Virus record (IMG/VR): IMGVR_UViG_3300025141_000848
Location: 1 to 22,441 of that record
DNA length: 22,441 nt
From: a virus
Strand: one strand, 5' to 3'
Under the pieces are notes generated by a model. The model was not told where the DNA came from. It did not search any database and saw only the letters and a program-made list of their open reading frames with translations. Below are positions 1 to 7,600 of this stretch, in pieces. A program made the position numbers and the translations under genes. Numbering within the stretch: the stretch's first letter is position 1; every line of letters begins with the position of its first letter.

Positions 1-61
1 CGTCCCGAGTTTCCTCAAGGAGTGTAATCAGTTGTTCTAGACGATTAGTTTCAGTAGTCAT
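1..61 (-). CDS. 5' end of an unidentified gene, cut by the window edge
   Basis: An ATG at 61-59 opens a frame that stays open to the window edge, giving 20 full codons that begin MTTETNRLEQLITLLEETRD. It is preceded by a purine-rich ribosome binding site (AGGAAGAG). The visible part is hydrophilic and looks helical, with leucines spaced as in an amphipathic helix. It follows the gp32-like gene on the same strand after a gap of about 60 bases. That is too little to assign a function; replication or recombination genes are common next to gp32 homologues, but nothing here proves it. Confidence 0.6.
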   Translation of the reverse strand, partial: MTTETNRLEQLITLLEETRD

Positions 62-80
62 AACTCTTCCTTTCTTTTTT

Positions 81-105
81 GAGGCACCTGATAACCCTGT
101 GCCTC
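81..105 (-). other. Stem-loop between the gp32-like gene and the next gene
   Basis: A perfect 7-bp inverted repeat (GAGGCAC at 81-87, GTGCCTC at 99-105) encloses an 11-base loop. It lies about 17 bases after the gp32-like stop codon. On the transcribed strand it is followed by A-rich rather than U-rich sequence, so it does not look like an intrinsic terminator. It could protect the 3' end of the upstream message, be an RNA processing site, or have no role. Confidence 0.4.
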
Positions 106-121
106 CCTGTGGGGGGGATAT

Positions 122-898
122 TTAGAGCGACCCTAGCTCTGCGAAAGCTGCGTCGACTGCGCTGGCTTCACCTTCTTTAGTGGTGTTACCGTATCGCGTA
201 GTCTCAGAACTAACACTCTCGGGGTCGTCAACCTGTGAGTTGACGAAGTTGTCGAGAATAGTCTGTACATCAGCAGCCGACTTTCGCTCAAACAAACCAG
301 AGAAATCTGGAATGCTATCAAGTAGTTCAGCGCACTTGTCGGGCGTCATATCGGCGCAGAGCGCAGAGGAACGACGTCGCGGAACAAGCTTAGTCTGGGG
401 GAAGGAAGCGCCCGGAGGCTTTCCATAAGTCATCGAGAGGTCAGTGCCTGCCTCAGTGTCAGTGATGTCACCATACTCCGGGTTGAGCACAAGAGTCAGG
501 AGGTTCTCATAGGCAGTCTTGCCATACCCCCAGACGCGGATTCCCAACTCTTCCTCGCCACGCACCATGACGGGGCTGAAGAATCGCTGTCGCACGAAGA
601 GGTTCTTAGCCATCTTCTTGCTATGCTCGTCGTTGTTGTCGACACCCTCACGCCAAAGCTGTGAGGCAAATTCGCAAACCGGACAACCATCATCGAAGTT
701 GCGCTTGGGGCAGAGAAATCCGCCCTTCTCCACATTATAGTGGAACCACATCTCCTTGAAGGGGTCTCCGTCTGCAGTAGGAACAATACGAATGTCTTGT
801 TCGCCATCAATAGGCCGCCAAAACACCGAATCTGAGGAAGTTCCCGTTCCTCTAAGTGATGCGAGCTTCTCTCGCATCTTGTCTAAGTTAATACCCAT
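122..898 (-). CDS. gp32: gp32-like single-stranded-DNA-binding protein
   Basis: A 258-aa protein resembling the T4 gp32 family, which coats single-stranded DNA during replication, recombination and repair and organises the phage replisome. The zinc site is visible: H53, C63, C72 and C75 reproduce the His-Cys-Cys-Cys pattern of T4 gp32 (H64, C77, C87, C90) with similar spacing. Just before it are the conserved segments FWRP (26-29) and IRIVP (36-40). The N-terminal ~20 residues are basic, as in the cooperativity domain of the family. The C-terminal ~40 residues are polar and moderately acidic, in the place of the gp32 protein-interaction tail. The ATG has a strong site (AAAGGAG, 6-7 bases upstream). 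The gene starts 29 bases after the tubulin-like gene. Assignment is by recognised motif pattern; I am confident of the family. Confidence 0.9.
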   Translation of the reverse strand: MGINLDKMREKLASLRGTGTSSDSVFWRPIDGEQDIRIVPTADGDPFKEMWFHYNVEKGGFLCPKRNFDDGCPVCEFASQLWREGVDNNDEHSKKMAKNLFVRQRFFSPVMVRGEEELGIRVWGYGKTAYENLLTLVLNPEYGDITDTEAGTDLSMTYGKPPGASFPQTKLVPRRRSSALCADMTPDKCAELLDSIPDFSGLFERKSAADVQTILDNFVNSQVDDPESVSSETTRYGNTTKEGEASAVDAAFAELGSL

Positions 899-927
899 TT
901 TAATCTCCTTTTAGGGTTATAGTACGA

Positions 928-1794
928 TCAGCTAATATCCTGATCGTCTAGCATTTCTTTATATGATTGTACCATAGATGAATATTTTATGCAATAACAA
1001 TATTTTTGTTCATAAGCTGTCTTAAAGACTCCGTATGAGACGTTAATATCTTCTTCCACTCGCGACTTTACAAAGTTGTTAATCTTTCTAAACAATGTAC
1101 CGTCGTTCTTCAAATCTTCCTCACTGATACCATAGTAGTATACCACATCCCTGACACTTGTCAAGGGGTAAAACCACTTTTCTTTATGTTCTCTCTCATC
1201 ATCTGACTCTATGTCTACAACGCCGACCGTTGCGATCCTGCTGATCTGGGCCGGGCTGATAAAGTTTCCGATGACGGGCTCTGTGTTCTTAAATACGTTA
1301 ATCATGTGAATGGTGTTGACGATAGCGTGGTTAAGAGTATCGTAATAGCCGATGATTGACATGTCTCCGATACTCCTCTCTAGCGCGCTGTTGCTTATCA
1401 TGATCACTAACTCTATAATACCAGATCGAGCGTACTCTTGCAAGACATTACTTACGATTTTTTCTTGTTTCTTTTGAGTCTCCGACATTATGGATGTATC
1501 GCCCTCAATGTAAATGACCGTGAGGTTGTTCTTATTTAGTTGCTCAAGCAGGCGCAAGGTGCCCCCTGATATCTGTCCTGCGCCGGCGATGACAACAAAA
1601 ACGTCTTCGCCTGCAAACTTTAGCTTCTTCTTGAGGTTCGGGAAGTTCTCGTCGTAGTCTTCGTGGCTCTTCTTCTTGCGAATGGTGATATCGGCATCCT
1701 CTTGGGCGTCAATACCAAAGGTTTCATATTGCGAAAACTTTGAAAAAGACTTCGCGATATTGCAACCTGCTTTGCCGAGACCTACTACTTTCAT
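928..1794 (-). CDS. Divergent tubulin/FtsZ-superfamily protein
   Basis: A 288-aa protein whose first two thirds read like the nucleotide-binding domain of FtsZ/tubulin. A first strand and loop at 2-12 (GLGKAGCN at 5-12) matches the FtsZ T1 loop. The signature-loop position holds GAGQISGG (71-78) where FtsZ has GGGTGTG. It is followed by a helix, a strand (LTVIYIEGDT, 91-100), a Gln/Lys-rich helix, and a strand ending ISNSALER (133-140) that parallels FtsZ IPNDRLLE. The helix at about 150-167 would be central helix H7. The T7 catalytic loop (NxDxxD/E in FtsZ) is not conserved: the segment is NFISPAQ (177-183). The C-terminal domain is short compared with FtsZ or phage PhuZ. It overlaps the MazG gene by ATGA and precedes the gp32-like gene. 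Family membership is inferred from motif order; function (filament, DNA positioning or a non-polymerising role) is unknown. Confidence 0.7.
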   Translation of the reverse strand: MKVVGLGKAGCNIAKSFSKFSQYETFGIDAQEDADITIRKKKSHEDYDENFPNLKKKLKFAGEDVFVVIAGAGQISGGTLRLLEQLNKNNLTVIYIEGDTSIMSETQKKQEKIVSNVLQEYARSGIIELVIMISNSALERSIGDMSIIGYYDTLNHAIVNTIHMINVFKNTEPVIGNFISPAQISRIATVGVVDIESDDEREHKEKWFYPLTSVRDVVYYYGISEEDLKNDGTLFRKINNFVKSRVEEDINVSYGVFKTAYEQKYCYCIKYSSMVQSYKEMLDDQDIS

Positions 1795-2108
1795 TCCTCT
1801 TCAACCCACTCCAAAATGAGACCCTTGTCGAAGCCGCCCCGCGAAACACGCTTTGCGGTCTTTTCTGCCATAATCGTAAGATCGTTGATCTCTAGTTTGT
1901 CGCAGATAAAATGAAAGATTTCCATAATGTCCGCAGCCTCTTCTGCACAAGGGTCTTCAACAAATTCCTGCACTTCCTCTTGGAGCTTCTTCAGCGCGTA
2001 GTCCAGCAGCTCTGTTTTTGATGCTTTACGTGTGGCGAAGGACTTGCCTGCGTCTGCAATCACTCCAGGGATACGGTCCCTGATTAACTTTTGATAGATC
2101 TTCTTCAT
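1791..2108 (-). CDS. mazG: MazG-type nucleoside triphosphate pyrophosphohydrolase
   Basis: A 105-aa all-helical protein of the MazG-like house-cleaning NTP pyrophosphatase type, which hydrolyses (often non-canonical) NTPs to NMP and pyrophosphate with magnesium. The N-terminal YQKLIRDRIP (5-14) is typical of the short, single-domain MazG relatives. The metal-binding motifs are present: EEVQE (44-48, EExxE) followed by EEAAD (56-60, ExxD). Length fits a single-domain enzyme. The start ATG overlaps the polymerase stop codon (ATGA), and its own stop overlaps the start of the tubulin-like gene in the same way, so the three genes should be translationally coupled. A ribosome binding site (GAAGGAA) lies inside the end of the polymerase gene. 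The likely role is nucleotide-pool control during infection; an effect on host (p)ppGpp, proposed for some phage MazG proteins, is only a possibility. Confidence 0.85.
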   Translation of the reverse strand: MKKIYQKLIRDRIPGVIADAGKSFATRKASKTELLDYALKKLQEEVQEFVEDPCAEEAADIMEIFHFICDKLEINDLTIMAEKTAKRVSRGGFDKGLILEWVEEE

Positions 2109-3292
2109 AGCCTTAGTTCCTTCATTTCTCCCAGGTTCTTGCCAGCTGAGACATTGACCTTGAATACATCATACCTTGTTTTTTGGAACGTGTCAAGCAA
2201 ATTCAGCAATTCGGGGCGATCTTCGTCAGCCAGATCGATATAGACCGCATCATGTATAAGAAATGAAATGTGGCTCTTCCTCCCCTTCAGAAGCTCGTAG
2301 ACTTTGTAAGCCTGTTCGTGCACCATATCGATTGTAGTACTTTGAATGATGTAGTTGAGCGCATGATGCTCGTCTACGTTCTCTATTATTCTACCATAAT
2401 CTGTCGTAATTTTTAAGCCATCCCAGTACTTATTCCGCACCAAATCCTTGTTATAAAGGCGCTCTAACTGCTTGTTTTCCTTACTAGAATACAACCACGC
2501 GAAGGTTTTCACCTTGGCTTCTTCTCGGGTCAACTTACCATCGAAAATGTTCTTAACATTCCAGTTGTGAATATCATTCTTGGGCTGTTCGACACCTGCG
2601 AGAGCCAGCAGCGTCCGCAGTTCGGCTGCATTGAAGTCTAGCTCCACGAGCCAGTCGTTCTTTGGCTTAATACACGCGCGGAACTCCTTGTTCATCGTGA
2701 GAATCGGCAGACTGTTTGGATTAGTCGATAGGCGCCCGGTGATCGTGCCCCATGGGTTATAGTCGCACACGTGATTGACGGTTTGCAGCGTGCGGTGAAA
2801 GTTCATTCCGCGGACGGAGCTGAGAAGATGCTTGATCGGTCCGAGATCGATTCTCAGGGGGCGCAAGCGAATGTCCATAAGCATCTTATTAAGATTCAAC
2901 ATGGCATCGTAGTTCGCAGGACGAGGGTAGGTGTCCAGCACGTGTTGGGTTATCTTATTTTTGGCGTTTAAGTACTCAAAAAGGAAATACTCGGGGATCA
3001 CATCATAAAGACAGTTTTCTTCTAAAGAAAGCCGAGAAGTTCGGAAGGCTCTCAGACACGATTTAAGCGTCTTCTTTATCTTTTCCCACTCCTCCTTCAT
3101 ATCTTCCGGGCAAACGTCTGTAAGAGCCGCTCCTTGGCTGTAGAGACGCGCTAGCTCGTACGTCTCCCCCCGCATATGCTCGGACAGCTCCCAGCTCTCG
3201 CCTTCAGGGGGTATAATGTTTGTTGAATGTATTTGGTTGTCGGCAAAATATCCGACACAATCTTTCTTGTGATCCAGAACTTGAAAAAGCAA
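2105..3292 (-). CDS. polA: Family A DNA polymerase, polymerase domain only
   Basis: A 395-aa protein containing the palm and fingers of family A DNA polymerases. Visible elements: TGRLS (185-189); motif A LDFNAAELR (218-226) with catalytic D219 and E224; the O helix with exact spacing R256, K260, F264, Y268; NYIIQS (313-318); and motif C HDAV (347-350) with the second catalytic Asp D348. The usual Glu after that Asp (HDE) is Ala. F264 occupies the position of E. coli F762. The ~140 residues before the TGR region could hold a reduced thumb, but there is no room for a 3'-5' exonuclease domain and none of its motifs. The start is TTG at 3292-3290, with AGGAGG overlapping the stop codon of the upstream virion gene. 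A proofreading exonuclease may be encoded elsewhere; as I recall, Rhodothermus phage RM378 separates the two activities. Confidence 0.9.
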   Translation of the reverse strand: MLFQVLDHKKDCVGYFADNQIHSTNIIPPEGESWELSEHMRGETYELARLYSQGAALTDVCPEDMKEEWEKIKKTLKSCLRAFRTSRLSLEENCLYDVIPEYFLFEYLNAKNKITQHVLDTYPRPANYDAMLNLNKMLMDIRLRPLRIDLGPIKHLLSSVRGMNFHRTLQTVNHVCDYNPWGTITGRLSTNPNSLPILTMNKEFRACIKPKNDWLVELDFNAAELRTLLALAGVEQPKNDIHNWNVKNIFDGKLTREEAKVKTFAWLYSSKENKQLERLYNKDLVRNKYWDGLKITTDYGRIIENVDEHHALNYIIQSTTIDMVHEQAYKVYELLKGRKSHISFLIHDAVYIDLADEDRPELLNLLDTFQKTRYDVFKVNVSAGKNLGEMKELRL

Positions 3293-3300
3293 GTTTCCTC

Positions 3301-4605
3301 CTAGTATAGCTGTTGTGTGACTGCTCCAGCTGTACTAATATTACCAGTTCTGGCCTGATTGTCAACCCCTTCTTTGCGAATTGTGTCATTTAATAAGATA
3401 TATCCTATATCGTAGATGTAGTCGCGGAATATCATATTGATATAATTGGCAGCGTTTTGCGCTTTCGTGATGGAGGTATCTGGCTGTGTCTGATAGACAC
3501 TGGCGACATTAAGTTTCATCGTTTTAAGCGATGAGAGGGGATTATTAACCTCATTGGATCTCAGTGTTAAATAAAGCATTACCATAAACTTGTCTGTTAT
3601 CATTATGGTTGGATCAGCCGGTAGGGGGGCGCGGGGGCGACTTTCGAAGCGGAAGGGCACGGACTTTCCGCACTGCGCGGCGCTGATTGTGGTCGTCGTC
3701 TCATATAGGGGACTATTATTAATAAAATCTCTGTATCCACCGGTTATAAGCCTTTGAATATAGTTCATATCGTTCAAATAGGTTCGTTTATAATATAGAT
3801 CAAAAAAGTTAACTTTGGTTACAAATGTATAATCTGATGTTCTGTAGTTTCCTAGATATTTCATAATCGCGTCACTAAACAAATCTGCTGTGAGTATCCA
3901 TGGCATGTTTTTATTGACCGTAAATCCAAACTTCTTGGCTGCTCTAATATAAAACTGAAAATTTGGATCGTTGATGAAGTTGTTGTATTTATAGGTATCG
4001 TTTTGTGCCTGTCCTACGTCGATGGCTATCGAGAGTCCCGAACTTAGGGTGTTGGTGATTCCTGATAGTTGATAACTTGTCTGAGTTACAGGAAGCGAGA
4101 GTGAGAGTCTTCGTAGATAGGCAGTGAACTTATCTGCGAACGTCTGGAGGTTAGTTATCTCATTATAATCTTTTAATGGCAGGTTCTCAACAAATGCAGT
4201 ATACACCTGATCTAGATATCGGTTGTAGATATCTGTGGCGCTGCGGTATCCCACATGCGCACGCATGTCTGTCAGTTTGATGTTTCCATTGCGCCTGAGG
4301 GCGCCGGATATGACGCCTTTTTGCATATGATTAACCAACGCTTCGAATGCGTCGACCACAAAATTGAAGGCGAGGAGTCCGGAGTCTATAGATGGTCCGA
4401 TAGCGCGCATCTGTGCGGGGCGTGGAATAATAGTATTTTGGGTTTTGTCGATGAGCCCGTATAGTTGTTTATCATACCATGTATCTAGGGGCTTTACAAC
4501 GCTGGATGGGTAAATCTCATTTTTGTAATATAATCTCTGAAAATATAAAGCATAGGAGCTAAGGGAGTTATTTCCAAGAGGTGTTGAGAAGGTGTTAGGT
4601 GGCAT
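3301..4605 (-). CDS. Unknown protein, probably a virion or baseplate component
   Basis: A 434-aa protein I cannot assign to a named family. It is rich in Asn, Tyr and Thr, with no signal peptide, membrane segment or enzyme motif. The middle contains a compact, conserved-looking block, NKNMPWILTADLF, about residues 233-245, rich in aromatic residues nearby. Its position suggests a structural role: it follows the large baseplate protein after 15 bases, with a good ribosome binding site (GAGGAAG) before the ATG, and it is the last gene before the replication cassette. Its DNA is visibly more AT-rich than the 3' end of the preceding gene. It could be a baseplate wedge subunit or a fibre-attachment protein; both are guesses from location. 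Confidence 0.6.
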   Translation of the reverse strand: MPPNTFSTPLGNNSLSSYALYFQRLYYKNEIYPSSVVKPLDTWYDKQLYGLIDKTQNTIIPRPAQMRAIGPSIDSGLLAFNFVVDAFEALVNHMQKGVISGALRRNGNIKLTDMRAHVGYRSATDIYNRYLDQVYTAFVENLPLKDYNEITNLQTFADKFTAYLRRLSLSLPVTQTSYQLSGITNTLSSGLSIAIDVGQAQNDTYKYNNFINDPNFQFYIRAAKKFGFTVNKNMPWILTADLFSDAIMKYLGNYRTSDYTFVTKVNFFDLYYKRTYLNDMNYIQRLITGGYRDFINNSPLYETTTTISAAQCGKSVPFRFESRPRAPLPADPTIMITDKFMVMLYLTLRSNEVNNPLSSLKTMKLNVASVYQTQPDTSITKAQNAANYINMIFRDYIYDIGYILLNDTIRKEGVDNQARTGNISTAGAVTQQLY

Positions 4606-4620
4606 ACGTTGTTACTTCCT

Positions 4621-7600
4621 CTAGTCGTTCTCGTTCGCGATGTCGGTGCGGTCTGCCACGTAGCCGTGCTCATCGGGCTCCACGCCATACGCCCAGCCCA
4701 TGATTTGTCCTAGGGGCCCATCTCCGTATATTCGAGCGCGCTCTAGGCGGCGCTCGGCTTCGTAGCGTGAAGCTGCGGACGTCGGGTCGTCGGCTTCCCG
4801 GTCGACATCGAGCTGGCGGACGCGCGACCGGGCGGCTGCAGAAGTAGAGTCGATATCGGGGGGGAGAGATTCGGGCGGAACATTCCACCACTCCGGATCG
4901 ATATCTGGTGCATTGAATTCGATTCCTTCGTGGAGAGCTGTCAGGTTCGTTGTGAATCCTTGGGGTGTCACACTTGACTGGACGCCTGTGACCAAATAAT
5001 AGCCGTGAAGTCCTAAATAATCAAGTTCCACTTCAGATGCATCCATCAGGGTGGGGTTAATATAAATGTACATACCGTTCTTATATAGATTGTTACCCAC
5101 TAATTCAAGGGTTGAAGAATATAATTCCCGAAGCTGTTCAGCGCCGAGAGCGCCTTGACGTTGTATCTTGGCTTCTCTTAAGTACTCTTGATCTTCACGG
5201 TTAAACTTTAAAGTTTTGAGGAGCCCACAAGATGCTCCGATATAATGATGATAGATTCCTTTCCCGGTGTCCGTGGCGTAGTCACCCGTAAGATTGCGAG
5301 GGTGCGAGTCAGTGGGCAGTACTATAAGTGCCTGTCGTGTGTGACCAATAGGGGTTGAGGGCAAAATATCAGATTGCTTGGCGAGTTGTCCAACGGTGAG
5401 GTCCGAGGCCCAAGCGCCATAGCGATGACCGTCTTCGAACACTGCACCGGGGGGAGCCCAAGTATGGGGGCGCACATCAAACCTTTGCTGGAACGATATG
5501 TCCGGTCCGAAACACGTTTTATTGAGAGCCTTTGTAATAAGTTCTGCGCAAAGTTCCTTAATGAAATATAAAAAGTGGTAAGTTTCCCTATCCTTTTTTA
5601 CGACCCGATTCTTAAAGAAGAGCTGGAATGCATCGGTTGATATAGGAATGTCCCCTATATTCATAATATTAACTACGCCGTCGGCGCGTCCGAATGTTTT
5701 AAGGTCTGATCTTCTTAGTGAGTCCAAAAATTCAACGGTGCGTATGTCACCACAGGTAAGTATGTCGTCAAGATTCTTCAGCTTGAATGCTTGGAGGGGG
5801 TCTATTATCTCAACGTCCGATAAAAATACATCGAAATCCAACTCCTTGCCAGTATTTTTTATCATCTGTCCTATTACATTGTCGATAATATCGCCCAAGA
5901 AAAAGAATGGTAGAGTTTTGATTTTGCTGTCTTTGCGGTAATCTTCGTAGCGCGATTCTTCGCATTTCTCATATTGTGCCGCGGCGTCGACTTCAGAGTC
6001 GGCTGCACCAGCGGTGACTGAGTTAAGTAATTCTGTGTATAGCTCGAATGTGTCTGCAAATTCTAGTGGCGTTCCTAATCTCCTCTCGGCTCGGCGTGCG
6101 CGCGCTTCGTCGTCGAGGTCCCGATAGTGGGGCATATGCATTTCTGCTCCCGAAATATTAATAGCATGAATTTTGGGGTACTTCTGGGGTTTGAACAGTC
6201 CCTCCAATAATTTCTTGTATTTATGCATTTTGCCGCGGCGGTTCAGTGCTAGCTTTCTTTCTAGGAGTTCTTTCCTCCTTTGCTTGTCGTATTCTCCGAT
6301 GGTGTCGCCGAGGTCGTCTAAATCTTCAATGCCTGCGTCGAGCGCTTGGACTTGAGTTCGAATATCTATAGGGTCGTCGGCAAATATGTCTGCCTGGGGC
6401 GACGTAAGGAGTCCCGCAAGGCTAGCTTGATAGTCAATTGACATCTCCAAGGCTCCGTCATCCTTAAAATCCAAGGAATGGCGAACCTGTTGAAGAAATA
6501 GAGAAACCCTTGTGCTGGCGATGGCCTCCTGAAGTCGTTCAATGTCTTCTGGGTCGGATTTGGGCATCAAATCTATAAGGTTGCTGGGGGTGGACCAACC
6601 AGCAACAACCTTAATCCTATAGTTTCTCCCCTCATACCTTCGATGCAAATTCTTCTTTAGATCACCGCATACACCGGCATCTTCTTCATCGGGAGGTGGG
6701 CGATGGCCCTCTTGCAACGCCTTAGCTGCTGGGGAGTTAATCAAAAGATCAAGAAAATTCGGTTCCTCCTTGCCTGCTTGGGAGGCGCCGCGGAAAAAGT
6801 CATTAATACTCTGAAAATATATCACTAATTTAGCTGTAATATTGTTATCTACCTCTGCCGGCTGAACGCCGACGAGGCTCCAAGAAAATGATTTAATGCC
6901 GGCGCCCGGAACGCGGCCGCGGCTTGAGTCCAAGATGCTACTTAAATCAGTTGGATCTATAAAATTTGGAATTACCAACTCTTTCTCTGCCGCTTTTTGG
7001 GTTTCCGGATCGATGGTGACTGAGCCATCCTCATCATAATCAACTCGATATATCTTTATATATGGAACCAAGGAGGCATAAACTTCTGGGCACAAATTAA
7101 GTATTTGTTTAATCCTTTTTGATTTATTGCCGTCCGGGGATCCGTGTTGTAAAAGATTGGTGATCATTGATGGACTGCCTACAGATGTGAGTCGGTTAAT
7201 GTAGTTGTACTCTGTCCCCTCACCTACGTAGTCGTATACTCCTGGTCGATCCGACCGTGGGGCGCGCTTGGCCGCAACAATCTCTGTTATGTTTTCCATT
7301 AAATAGCATTGCATGTCAAACGGTGTCAAATTGCGAGTTGCTCGCTCTAGCGCTTCTTGCAGGGCTCTCGCTGCCTCAGGGTCCTGGACGGCTTCTTCGA
7401 GCGTCGCAAGCTCAGGCGCGTCGGGAAGGGGGTCGGGGTCGGTGCCGATTCCAAAGAAGGCGAGGATGGAGGCTAGCTCAACCTGCTTTCCTGCTTCAAA
7501 CTCCTCCTCCGACGGTGTTCGACCTTCAAGTTCTATGATTCTGTTGAAGAGAGTGTGATATTCTGATAGGTGCTCGCCAGAGAGTGCCTGAAGCGTGTCT

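Noticed and set aside
916-923. ACTATAAC just before the gp32-like gene as another copy of the late motif
   Set aside because: It matches only the first six bases and lies 18 bases from the start codon, too close to compare with the other copies.
3986-3993. Exact T4 late-promoter sequence TATAAATA on the minus strand
   Set aside because: It is inside the 434-aa coding region in an AT-rich stretch encoding Tyr-Lys-Tyr, with no gene start shortly downstream, so chance is the simpler explanation.
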